Of a DNA stretch of 64,000 nt, positions 49,761-62,100 are shown piece after piece (position 1 is the first letter of the stretch; each line of letters opens with the position of its first letter). The stretch is from NCBI RefSeq assembly GCF_048773025.1, contig NW_027413960.1:3227945-3291944 (forward strand), in the 5' to 3' direction. The notes beneath the pieces are model-generated. The model saw nothing but the letters and a program-made list of their open reading frames with translations. It searched no databases and was not told where the DNA came from. The position numbers were made by a program, and so were the translations under genes. The stretch is from Camelus bactrianus (Eukaryota > Chordata > Mammalia > Artiodactyla > Camelidae).

Positions 49761-52700
49761 TTTTCAACTGAAGAGAAACTTTGTGTTCCCAACAAGCTAG
49801 GTGAAGGACGGCTTTCACACACAATTATCTCTCAGAACTGAGCATGTGGAGAGACGTTCGTTCATCTAGCAGAAAGGGAACGGGTTGCAGGAGAAACTTT
49901 TACTCTGGTTTCTCAGTCTGTTTCCTAGTGCCGGTTTGAAGTTCCTGCAGTTTTCACTGTAAAACCGAGTTGTAGCTAGTAAATCCCCATATATATGTAT
50001 GGAGTGGAGTTTGCAACTGAAGAGAAACTTTGTGTTCCCAACAAGCAAGATGAAAGACGGCTTTCACACACACTTATCTCTCAGAATTGAGCATGTGGAG
50101 AGACGTTCGTTCATCTAGCACAAAGGGAACTGGTTGCAGGAGAAACTTTTACTCTGGTTTCTCAGTCGGTTTCCTAGTGCCGGTTTGAAGTTCCTGCAGT
50201 TTTCACTGTAAAACCGAGTTGGAGCTAGTACCTCCCCATATATATGTGTGGAGTGGAGTTTGCAACTGAAGAGAAACTTTGTGTTCCCAACAAGCTAGGT
50301 GAAGGACGGCTTTCACACACACTTATCTCTCAGAACTGAGCATGTGGAGAGACGTTCGTTCATCTAGCACAAAGGGAACTGGTTGCAGGAGAAACTTTTA
50401 CTCTGGTTTCTCAGTCGGTTTCCTAGTGCCGGTTTGAAGTTCCTGCAGTTTTCACTGTAAAACCGAGTTGGAGCTAGTACCTCCCCATATATTTGTATGG
50501 AGTGGAGTTTGCAACTGAAGAGAAACTTTGTGTTCCCAACAAGCTACGTGAAGGATGGCTTTCACACACACTTATCTCTCAGAACTGAGCATGTGGAGAG
50601 ACGTTCGTTCATCTAGCACAAAGGGAACGACTTCCAGGAGAAACTTTTACTCTGGTTTCTCAGTCTGTTTCCTAGTGCCGGTTTGAAGTTCCTCCAGTTT
50701 TCACTGTAAAACCGTTTGGAGCTAGTACCTCCCATATATATGTATGGAGTGGAGTTTGCAACTGAAGAGAAACTTTGTGTTCCCAACAAGCTAGGTGAAG
50801 GACGGCTTTCACACACACTTATCTCTCAGAACTGAGCATGTGGAGAGACGTTCGTTCATCTAGCAGAAAGGGAACGGGTTGCAGGAGAAACTTTTACTTT
50901 GGTTTCTCAGTCTGTTTCCTAGTGCCGGTTTGAAGTTCCTGCAGTTTTCAATGTAAAACCGAGTTGGAGCTAGTACCTCCCCATATATATGTATGGAGTG
51001 GAGTTTGCCACTGAAGAGAAACTTTGGGTTCCCAACAAGCTAGGTGAAGGACGGCTTTCACACACACATATCTCTCAGAACTAAGCATGTGGAGAGACGT
51101 TCGTTCATCTAGCACAAAGGGAACGGGTTGCAGGAGAAACTTTTTCTCTGCTTTCTCAGTCTTTTTCCTAGTGCCGGTTTGAAGTTCCTGCAGTTTTCAC
51201 TGTAAAACCGAGTTGGAGCTAGTACCTCCCTATATATATGTGTGGGATGGAGTTTGCAACTGAAGAGAAACTTTGTGTTCCCAACAAGCTAGGTGAAGGA
51301 CGGCTTTCACACACAATTATCTCTCAGAACTGAGCATGTGGACAGACGTTCGTTCATCTAGCACAAAAGGAACGGGTTGCAGGAGAAACTTTTACTCTGG
51401 TTTCTCAGTCTGTTTCCTAGTGCCGGTTTGAATTTCCTGCAGTTTTCACTGTAAAACAGAGTTGGAGCAAGTACTTCCCCATATATATGTATGGAGTGGA
51501 GTTAGCAACTGAAGAGAAACTTTGTGTTCCCAACAAGCTAGGTGAAGGACGGCTTTCACACACACTTATCTCTCAAAACTTAGCATGTGGAGGGACGTTC
51601 GTTCATCTAGCACAAAGGGAATGGGTTGCAGGAGAAACTTTTTCTCTGGTTTCTCAGTCTGTTTCCTAGTGCCGGTTGGAAGTTCCTGCAGTTTTCACTG
51701 TAAAACCGAGTTGGAGCTAGTACCTCCCCATATATATGTATGGAGTGGTGTTTGCAACTGAAGAGAAACTTTGTGTTCCCAACAAGCAAGGTGCAGGACG
51801 GCTTTCACACACACTTATCTCTCAGAACTGAGCATGTGGGAGACGTTCGTTCATCTAGCACAAAGGGAACGGGTTGCAGGAGAAACTTTTACTCTGGTTT
51901 CTCAGTCTGTTTCCTAGTGCCGGTTTGAAGTTCCTGCAGTTTTCACTGTAAAACAGATTTGGAGCAAGTACTTCCCCATATATATGTATGGAGTGGAGTT
52001 AGCAACTGAAGAGAAACTTTGTGTTCCCAACAAGCTAGGTGAAGGACGGCTTTCACACACACTTATCTCTCAGAACTGAGCATGTTGAGAGACGTTCGTT
52101 CATCTAGCACAAAGGGAACGGGTTGCAGGAGAAACTTTTACTCTGGTTTCTCAGTCTGTTTCCTAGTGCCGGTTTGAAGTTCCTGCAGTTTTCAATGTAA
52201 AACCGAGTTGGAGCTAGTACCTCCCCATATATATGTATGGAGTGGAGTTTGCCTCTGAAGAGAAACTTTGGGTTCCCAACAAGCTAGTTGAAGGACGGCT
52301 TTCACACACACATATCTCTCAGAACTAAGCATGTGGAGAGACGTTCGTTCATCTAGCACAAAGGGAACGGGTTGCAGGAGAAACTTTTTCTCCGCTTTCT
52401 CAGTCTTTTTCCTAGTGCCGGTTTGAAGTTCTTGCAGTTTTCACTGTAAAACCGAGTTGGAGCTAGTACCTCCCCATATATATGTGTGGGATGGAGTTTG
52501 CATCTGAAGAGAAACTTTGTGTTCCCAACAAGCTAGGTGAAGGACGGCTTTCACACACAATTATCTCTCAGAACTGAGCATGTGGACAGACGTTCGTTCA
52601 TCTAGCACAAAAGGAACGGGTTGCAGGAGAAACTTTTACTCTGGTTTCTCAGTCTGTTTCCTAGTGCCGGTTTGAATTTCCTGCAGTTTTCACTGTAAAA

Positions 52701-54440
52701 CAGAGTTGGAGCAAGTACTTCCCCATATATATGTATGGAGTGGAGTTAGCAACTGAAGAGAAACTTTGTGTTCCCAACAAGCTAGGTGAAGGACGGCTTT
52801 CACACACACTTATCTCTCAAAACTTAGCATGTGGAGGGACGTTCGTTCATCTAGCCCAAAGGGAATGGGTTGCAGGAGAAACTTTTTCTCTGGTTTCTCA
52901 GTCTGTTTCCTAGTGCCGGTTGGAAGTTCCTGCAGTTTTCACTGTAAAACCGAGTTGGAGCTAGTACCTCCCCATATATATGTATGGAGTGGTGTTTGCA
53001 ACTGAAGAGAAACTTTGTGTTCCCAACAAGCAAGGTGCAGGACGGCTTTCACACACACTTATCTCTCAGAACTGAGCATGTGGGAGACGTTCGTTCATCT
53101 AGCACAAAGGGAACGGGTTGCAGGAGAAACTTTTACTCTGGTTTCTCAGTCTGTTTCCTAGTGCCGGTTTGAAGTTCCTGCAGTTTTCACTGTAAAACAG
53201 ATTTGGAGCAAGTACTTCCCCATATATATGTATGGAGTGGAGTTAGCAACTGAAGAGAAACTTTGTGTTCCCAACAAGCTAGGTGAAGGACGGCTTTCAC
53301 ACACACTTATCTCTCAGAACTGAGCATGTGGAGAGACGTTCGTTCATCTAGCAGAAAGGGAACGGGTTGCAGGAGAAACTTTTACTCTGGTTTCTCAGTC
53401 TGTTTCCTAGTGCCGGTTTGAAGTTCCTGCAGTTTTCAATGTAAAACCGAGTTGGAGCTAGTACCTCCCCATATATATGTATGGAGTGGAGTTTGCAACT
53501 GAAGAGAAACTTTGTGTTCCCAACGAGCTAGGTGAAGGACGGCTTTCACACACACTAATCTATCAGAACTGAGCATGTGGAGAGACGTTCGTTCATCTAG
53601 CACAAAGGGAACGGGTTGCAGGAGAAACTTTTTCTCTGCTTTCTCAGTCTTTTTCCTAGTGCCGGTTTGAAGTTCCTGCAGTTTTCACTGTAAAACCGAG
53701 TTGGAGCTAGTACCTCCCCATATATATGTGTGGGATGGAGTTTGCAACTGAAGAGAAACTTTGTGTTCCCAACAAGCTAGGTGAAGGACGGCTTTCGCAC
53801 ACAATTATCTCTCAGAACTGAGCATGTGGACAGACGTTCGTTCATCTAGCACAAAAGGAACGGGTTGCAGGAGAAACTTTTACTCTGGTTTCTCAGTCTG
53901 TTTCCTAGTGCCGGTTTGAATTTCCTGCAGTTTTCACTGTAAAACAGAGTTGGAGCAAGTACTTCCCCATATATATGTATGGAGTGGAGTTAGCAACTGA
54001 AGAGAAACTTTGTGTTCCCAACAAGCTAGGTGAAGGACGGCTTTCACACACACTTATCTCTCAAAACTTAGCATGTGGAGGGACGTTCGTTCATCTAGCA
54101 CAAAGGGAATGGGTTGCAGGAGAAACTTTTACTCTGGTTTCACAGTCTGTTTCCTAGTGCCGGTTGGAAGTTCCTGCAGTTTTCACTGTAAAACCGAGTT
54201 GGAGCTAGTACCTCCCCATATATATGTATGGAGTGGTGTTTGCAACTGAAGAGAAACTTTGTGTTCCCAACAAGCAAGGTGCAGGACGGCTTTCACACAC
54301 ACTTATCTCTCAGAACTGAGCATGTGGGAGACGTTCGTTCATCTAGCACAAAGGGAACGGGTTGCAGGAGAAACTTTTACTCTGGTTTCTCGGTCTGTTT
54401 CCTAGTGCCGGTTTGAAGTTCCTGCAGTTTTCACTGTAAA
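49761..54440. repeat. Partial third copy of the 46-monomer block
   Basis: Aligns to 40062-44740 at 9,699 bp (39 monomers) and through it to about 28.62-33.3 kb. Shared rare features include ACCGTTTGG (50711), TCCCTATATATATG (near 51228) and two pentamer starts at 51474 and 52718. Copy-specific changes include CCTCCAG near 50693 instead of CCTGCAG. The match stops near 54.4 kb, where a dimer duplication follows. Confidence 0.82.
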
Positions 54441-54458
54441 ACAGAGTTGGAGCAAGTA
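53962..54458. repeat. Dimer duplication, copy 1 (497 bp)
   Basis: A GAGTTAGC unit followed by a GGTGTTTGC/GTGGGAGACG unit, repeated immediately at 54459-54955. It sits exactly at the boundary between the middle and right domains. Confidence 0.75.
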
Positions 54459-54955
54459 CTTCCCCATATATATGTATGGAGTGGAGTTAGCAACTGAAGA
54501 GAAACTTTGTGTTCCCAACAAGCTAGGTGAAGTACGGCTTTCACACACACTTATCTCTCAGAACTTAGCATGTGGAGGGACGTTCGTTCATCTAGCACAA
54601 AGGGAATGGGTTGCAGGAGAAACTTTTACTCTGGTTTCTCAGTCTGTTTCCTAGTGCCGGTTTGAATTTCCTGCAGTTTTCACTGTAAAACAGAGTTGGA
54701 GCTAGTACCTCCCCATATATATGTATGGAGTGGTGTTTGCAACTGAAGAGAAACTTTGTGTTCCCAACAAGCAAGGTGCAGGACGGCTTTCACACACACT
54801 TATCTCTCAGAACTGAGCATGTGGGAGACGTTCGTTCATATAGCACAAAGGGAACGGGTTGCAGGAGAAACTTTTACTCTGGTTTCTCGGTCTGTTTCCT
54901 AGTGCCGGTTTGAAGTTCCTGCAGTTTTCACTGTAAAACCGAGTTGGAGCTAGTA
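54459..54955. repeat. Dimer duplication, copy 2 (497 bp)
   Basis: Second copy of the 497-bp dimer with a few changes (GAAGTACGG, TCATATAGC). Its second monomer is the last in the window with the GTGGGAGACG class marker. Confidence 0.75.
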
Positions 54956-55701
54956 ACTCCCCATATATATGTATGGAGTGGAGTTTGCAACTGAAGAGAA
55001 ACTTTGTGTTCCCAACAAGCTAGGTGAAGGACGGTTTTCACACACACATATCTCTCAGAACTGAGCATGTGGAGAGACGTTCGTTCATCTAGCACAAAGG
55101 GAACGGGTTGCAGGAGAAACTTTTACTCTGGTTTCTCAGTCTGTTTCCTAGTGCCGGTTTGAAGTTCCTGCAGTTTTCACTGTAAAACCGAGTTGGAGCT
55201 TGTACCTCCCATATATATGTATGGAGTGTAGTTTGCAACTGAAGAGAAACTTTGTGTTCCCAACAAGCTAGGTGAAGGACGGCTTTCACACACACTTATC
55301 TCTCAGAACTGAGCATGTGGAGAGACGTTCGTTCATCTAGCACAAAGGGAACGGGTTGCAGGAGAAACTTTTACTCTGGTTTCTCAGTCTGTTTCCTAGT
55401 GCCGGTTTGAAGTTCCTGCAGTTTTCACTGTAAAACCGAGTTGGAGCTAGTACCTCCCCATATATTTGTATGGAGTGGATTTTGCAACTGAAGAGAAACT
55501 TTGTGTTCCCAACAAGCTAGGTGAGGGACGGCTTTCACACACACTTATATCTCAGAACTGAGCATGTGGAGAGACGTTCGTTCATCTAGCACAAAGGGAA
55601 CGGCTTGCAGGAGAAACTTTTACTCTGGTTTCTCAGTCTGTTTCCTAGTGCCGGTTTGAAGTTCCTGCAGTTTTCACTGTAAAACCGAGTTGGAGCTAGT
55701 A

Positions 55702-56440
55702 CCTCCCATATATATGTATGGAGTGGAGTTTGCAACTGAAGAGAAACTTTGTGTTCCCAACAAGCTAGGTGAGGGACGGCTTTCACACACACTTATCTCT
55801 CAGAACTGAGCATGTGGAGAGACGTTCGTTCATCTAGCACAAAGGGAACGGGTTGCAGGAGAAACTTTTTCTCTGGTTTCTCAGTCGGTTTCCTAGTGCC
55901 GGTTTGAAGTTCCTGCAGTTTTCACTGTAAAACCGAGTTGGAGCTAGTACCTCCCCATATATATGTATGGAGTGGAGTTTGCAACTGAAGAGAAACTTTG
56001 TGTTCCCAACAAGCAAGGTGAAGGACGGCTTTCACACACACTTATCTCTCAGAATTGAGCATGTGGAGAGACGTTCGTTCATCTAGCACAAAGGGAACGG
56101 GTTGCAGGAGAAACTTTTACTCTGCTTTCTCAGTCTGTTTCCTAGTGCCGGTTTGAAGTTATTGCAGTTTTCACTGTAAAACCGAGTTGGAGCTAGTACC
56201 TCCCAATATATATGTATGGAGTGGAGTTTGCCACTGAAGAGAAACTTTGTGTTCCCAACAAGCTATGTGAAGGACGGCTTTCACACACACTTATCTCTCA
56301 GAACTGAGCATGTGTAGAGACGTTCGTTCATCTAGCACAATGGGAACTGGTTGCAGGGGAACTTTTACTCTGGTTTCTCAGTCTGTTTCCTAGTGCCGGT
56401 TTGAAGTTCCTTCAGTTTTCACTGTAAAACCGAGTTTGAG
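55702..56440. repeat. Pentamer-spaced trimer in the right domain, copy 1
   Basis: Three monomers that recur at 56945-57683, an offset of 1,243 bp (five monomers). They share CAGTCGGTTTCC, GAAGTTATTGCAG (56156 and 57399), CCTCCCAATATAT and GTGTAGAGACG. The remaining two monomers of the would-be pentamer differ. Both are copied again in the second 17-monomer block. Confidence 0.75.
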
Positions 56441-56944
56441 CTAGTACCTCCCCATATATATGTAGGGAGTGGAGTTTACAACTGAAGAGAAACTTTGTGT
56501 TCCCAACAAGCTAGGTGAAGGACGGCTTTCACACACACTTATTTCTCAGAATTGAGCATGTGGAGAGACGTTCGTTCATCTAGCACAAAGGGAACGGGTT
56601 GCAGGAGAAACTTTTACTCTGGTTTCTCAGTCTGTTTCCTTGTGCCGGTTTGAAGTTCCTGCAGTTTTCACTGTAAAACCGAGTTGGAGCTAGTACCTCC
56701 CCATATATATGTATGGAGTGGAGTTTGCAACTGAAGAGAAACTTTGTGTTCCCAACGAGCTAGGTGAAGGACGGCTTTCACACACAATTATCTATCAGAA
56801 CTGAGCATGTGGAGAGACGTTCGTTCATCTAGCACAAAGGGAACGGGTTGCAGGAGAAACTTTTACTCTGGTTTCTCAGTCTGTTTCCTAGTGCCGGTTT
56901 GAAGTTCCTGCAATTTTCACTGTAAAACCGAGTTGGAGCTAGTA

Positions 56945-57683
56945 CCTCCCATATATATGTATGGAGTGGAGTTTGCAACTGAAGAGAAACTTTGTGTTCC
57001 CAACAAGCTAGGTGAAGGACGGCTTTCACACACACTTATCTCTCAGAACTGAGCATGTGGAGAGACGTTCGTTCATCTAGCACAAAGGGAACGGGTTGCA
57101 GGAGAAACTTTTACTCTGGTTTCTCAGTCGGTTTCCTAGTGCCGGTTTGAAGTTCCTGCAGTTTTCACTGTAAAACCGAGTTGGAGCTAGTACCTCCCCA
57201 TATATATGTATGGAGTGGAGTTTGCAACTGAAGAGAAACTTTGTATTCCCAACAAGCAAGGTGAAGGACGGCTTTCACACACACTTATCTCTCAGAATTG
57301 AGCATGTGGAGAGACGTTCGTTCATCTAGCACAAAGGGAACGGGTTGCAGGAGAAACTTTTACTCTGCTTTCTCAGTCTGTTTCCTAGTGCCGGTTTGAA
57401 GTTATTGCAGTTTTCACTGTAAAACCGAGTTGGAGCTAGTACCTCCCAATATATATGTATGGAGAGGAGTTTGCCACTGAAGAGAAACTTTGTGTTCCCA
57501 ACAAGCTATGTGAAGGACGGCTTTCACACACAATTATCTCTCAGAACTGAGCATGTGTAGAGACGTTCGTTCATCTAGCACAAAGGGAACTGGTTGCAGG
57601 GGAACTTTTACTCTGGTTTCTCAGTCTGTTTCCTAGTGCCGGTTTGAAGTTCCTGCAGTTTTCACTGTAAAACCGAGTTGGAG
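56945..57683. repeat. Pentamer-spaced trimer in the right domain, copy 2
   Basis: Second instance of the three-monomer set, followed here by a GTGTGGCATGG unit rather than the TATGTAGGGAG unit of the first instance. The 1,243-1,244 bp spacing is the same as in the left and middle domains. Confidence 0.75.
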
Positions 57684-59181
57684 CTAGTACCTCCCCATAT
57701 ATATGTGTGGCATGGAGTTTGCAACTGAAGAGAAACTTTGTGTTCCCAACAAGCTAGGTGAAGGACGGCTTTCACACACACTTATCTCTCGGAACTGAGC
57801 ATGTGGAGAGACGTTCGTTCATCTAGCACAAAGGGAACGGGTTGCAGGAGAAACTTTTACTCTGGTCTCTCGGTCTGTTTCCTAGAGCCGGTTTGAAGTT
57901 CCTGCAGTTTTCACTGTAAAACCGAGTTGGAGCTACTACCTCCCCATATATATGTATGGAGTGGAGTTTGCAACTGAAGAGAAACTTTGTTTTCCCAACA
58001 AGCTAGGTGAAGGACGGCTTTCAAACACACTTATCTCACAGAACTGAGCATGTGGAGAGATGTTCGTTCATCTAGCACAAAGGGAACGGGTTGCAGGAGA
58101 AACTTTTACTCTGGTTTCTTGGTCTGTTTCCTAGTGCCAGTTTGAAGTTCCTGCAGTTTTCACTGTAAAACCGATTTGGAGCTAGTACCTCCCCATATAT
58201 ATGTATGGAGTGGAGGTTGCAACTGAAGAGAAACTTTGTGTTCCCAACAAGCTAGGTGAAGTACGGCTTTCACACACACTTATCTCTCAGAACTGAGCAT
58301 GTGGAGAGACGTTCGTTCATCTAGCACAAAGGGAACGGGTTGCAGGAGAAACTTTTACTCTGGTTTCTCAGTCTGTTTCCTAGTGCCGGTTTGAAGTTCC
58401 TGCAGTTTTCACTGTAAAACCGAGTTGGAGCTTGTACCTCCCATATATATGTATGGAGTGGAGTTTGCAACTGAAGAGAAACTCTGTGTTCCCAACAAGC
58501 TATGTGAAGTACGGCTTTCACACACACTTATCTCTCAGAACTGAGCATGTGGAGAGACGTTCGTTCATCTAGCACAAAGGGAACGGTTTGCAGGAGAAAC
58601 TTTTACTCTGGTTTCTCAGTCTTTTTCCTAGGGCCGTTTTGAAGTTCCTGCAGTTTTCACTGTAAAACCGAGTTGGAGCTTGTACCTCCCATATATATGT
58701 ATGGAGTGGAGTTTGCAACTGAAGAGAAACTTCGTGTTCCCAACAAGCTAGGTGAAGGACGGCTTTCACACACACTTATCTCTCAGAACTGAGCATGTGG
58801 AGAGACGTTCGTTCATCTAGCACAAAGGGAACGGGTTTCAGTAGAAACTTTTACTCTGGTTTGTCAGTCTGTTTCCTAGTGCCGGTTTGAAGTTCCTGCA
58901 GTTTTCACTGTAAAACTGAGTTGGAGCTAGTACCTCCCCATATATATGTATGGAGTGGAGTTTGCAACTGAAGAGAAACTTTGTGTTCCCAACAAGCTAG
59001 GTGAAGGACGGCTTTCACACACACTTATCTCTCAGAACTGAGCATGTGGAGAGACGTACGTTCATCTAGCACAAAGGGATCGGGTTGCAGGAGAAACTTT
59101 TACTCTGGTTTCTCGGTCTGTTTCCTAGTGCCGGTTTGAAGTTCCTGCAGTTTTCACTGTAAAACCGAGTTGGAGCTAGTA

Positions 59182-62100
59182 ACTCCCCATATATATGTAT
59201 GGAGTGGAGTTTGCAACTGAAGAGAAACTTTGTGTTCCCAACAAGCTAGGTGAAGGACGGTTTTCACACACACATATCTCTCAGAACTGAGCATGTGGAG
59301 AGACGTTCGTTCATCTAGCACAAAGGGAACGGGTTGCAGGAGAAACTTTTACTCTGGTTTCTCAGTCTGTTTCCTAGTGCCGGTTTGAAGTTCCTGCAGT
59401 TTTCACTGTAAAACCGAGTTGGAGCTTGTACCTCCCATATATATGTATGGAGTGTAGTTTGCAACTGAAGAGAAACTTTGTGTTCCCAACAAGCTAGGTG
59501 AAGGACGGCTTTCACACACACTTATCTCTCAGAACTGAGCATGTGGAGAGACGTTCGTTCATCTAGCACAAAGGGAACGGGTTGCAGGAGAAACTTTTAC
59601 TCTGGTTTCTCAGTCTGTTTCCTAGTGCCGGTTTGAAGTTCCTGCAGTTTTCACTGTAAAACCGAGTTGGAGCTAGTACCTCCCCATATATTTGTATGGA
59701 GTGGATTTTGCAACTGAAGAGAAACTTTGTGTTCCCAACAAGCTAGGTGAGGGACGGCTTTCACACACACTTATATCTCAGAACTGAGCATGTGGAGAGA
59801 CGTTCGTTCATCTAGCACAAAGGGAACGGCTTGCAGGAGAAACTTTTACTCTGGTTTCTCAGTCTGTTTCCTAGTGCCGGTTTGAAGTTCCTGCAGTTTT
59901 CACTGTAAAACCGAGTTGGAGCTAGTACCTCCCATATATATGTATGGAGTGGAGTTTGCAACTGAAGAGAAACTTTGTGTTCCCAACAAGCTAGGTGAGG
60001 GACGGCTTTCACACACACTTATCTCTCAGAACTGAGCATGTGGAGAGACGTTCGTTCATCTAGCACAAAGGGAACGGGTTGCAGGAGAAACTTTTTCTCT
60101 GGTTTCTCAGTCGGTTTCCTAGTGCCGGTTTGAAGTTCCTGCAGTTTTCACTGTAAAACCGAGTTGGAGCTAGTACCTCCCCATATATATGTATGGAGTG
60201 GAGTTTGCAACTGAAGAGAAACTTTGTGTTCCCAACAAGCAAGGTGAAGGACGGCTTTCACACACAATTATCTCTCAGAATTGAGCATGTGGAGAGACGT
60301 TCGTTCATCTAGCATAAAGGGAACGGGTTGCAGGAGAAACTTTTACTCTGCTTTCTCAGTCTGTTTCCTAGTGCCGGTTTGAAGTTATTGCAGTTTTCAC
60401 TGTAAAACCGAGTTGGAGCTAGTACCTCCCAATATATATGTATGGAGTGGAGTTTGCCACTGAAGAGAAACTTTGTGTTCCCAACAAGCTATGTGAAGGA
60501 CGGCTTTCACACACACTTATCTCTCAGAACTGAGCATGTGTAGAGACGTTCGTTCATCTAGCACAATGGGAACTGGTTGCAGGGGAACTTTTACTCTGGT
60601 TTCTCAGTCTGTTTCCTAGTGCCGGTTTGAAGTTCCTTCAGTTTTCACTGTAAAACCGAGTTTGAGCTAGTACCTCCCCATATATATGTAGGGAGTGGAG
60701 TTTACAACTGAAGAGAAACTTTGTGTTCCCAACAAGCTAGGTGAAGGACGGCTTTCACACACACTTATTTCTCAGAATTGAGCATGTGGAGAGACGTTCG
60801 TTCATCTAGCACAAAGGGAACGGGTTGCAGGAGAAACTTTTACTCTGGTTTCTCAGTCTGTTTCCTTGTGCCGGTTTGAAGTTCCTGCAGTTTTCACTGT
60901 AAAACCGAGTTGGAGCTAGTACCTCCCCATATATATGTATGGAGTGGAGTTTGCAACTGAAGAGAAACTTTGTGTTCCCAACGAGCTAGGTGAAGGACGG
61001 CTTTCACACACAATTATCTATCAGAACTGAGCATGTGGAGAGACGTTCGTTCATCTAGCACAAAGGGAACGGGTTGCAGGAGAAACTTTTACTCTGGTTT
61101 CTCAGTCTGTTTCCTAGTGCCGGTTTGAAGTTCCTGCAATTTTCACTGTAAAACCGAGTTGGAGCTAGTACCTCCCATATATATGTATGGAGTGGAGTTT
61201 GCAACTGAAGAGAAACTTTGTGTTCCCAACAAGCTAGGTGAAGGACGGCTTTCACACACACTTATCTCTCAGAACTGAGCATGTGGAGAGACGTTCGTTC
61301 ATCTAGCACAAAGGGAACGGGTTGCAGGAGAAACTTTTACTCTGGTTTCTCAGTCGGTTTCCTAGTGCCGGTTTGAAGTTCCTGCAGTTTTCACTGTAAA
61401 ACCGAGTTGGAGCTAGTACCTCCCCATATATATGTATGGAGTGGAGTTTGCAACTGAAGAGAAACTTTGTATTCCCAACAAGCAAGGTGAAGGACGGCTT
61501 TCACACACACTTATCTCTCAGAATTGAGCATGTGGAGAGACGTTCGTTCATCTAGCACAAAGGGAACGGGTTGCAGGAGAAACTTTTACTCTGCTTTCTC
61601 AGTCTGTTTCCTAGTGCCGGTTTGAAGTTATTGCAGTTTTCACTGTAAAACCGAGTTGGAGCTAGTACCTCCCAATATATATGTATGGAGAGGAGTTTGC
61701 CACTGAAGAGAAACTTTGTGTTCCCAACAAGCTATGTGAAGGACGGCTTTCACACACAATTATCTCTCAGAACTGAGCATGTGTAGAGACGTTCGTTCAT
61801 CTAGCACAAAGGGAACTGGTTGCAGGGGAACTTTTACTCTGGTTTCTCAGTCTGTTTCCTAGTGCCGGTTTGAAGTTCCTGCAGTTTTCACTGTAAAACC
61901 GAGTTGGAGCTAGTACCTCCCCATATATATGTGTGGCATGGAGTTTGCAACTGAAGAGAAACTTTGTGTTCCCAACAAGCTAGGTGAAGGACGGCTTTCA
62001 CCCACACTTATCTCTCGGAACTGAGCATGTGGAGAGACGTTCGTTCATCTAGCACAAAGGGAACGGGTTGCAGGAGAAACTTTTACTCTGGTCTCTCGGT

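Larger units (their letters stand above)
54956..59181. repeat. 17-monomer block, copy 1 (4,226 bp)
   Basis: Starts with the rare GTAACTCCCC unit and repeats at exactly 4,226 bp from 59182. Internal markers are GGATTTTGC, GAAGTTATTGCAG, CCTCCCAATATAT, GTGTAGAGACG, a short GCAGGGGAACTTT, GTGTGGCATGG, TTTTCCCAAC and GGAGGTTGC units, in the same order in both copies. Identity is well above 99% by eye. Confidence 0.88.
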
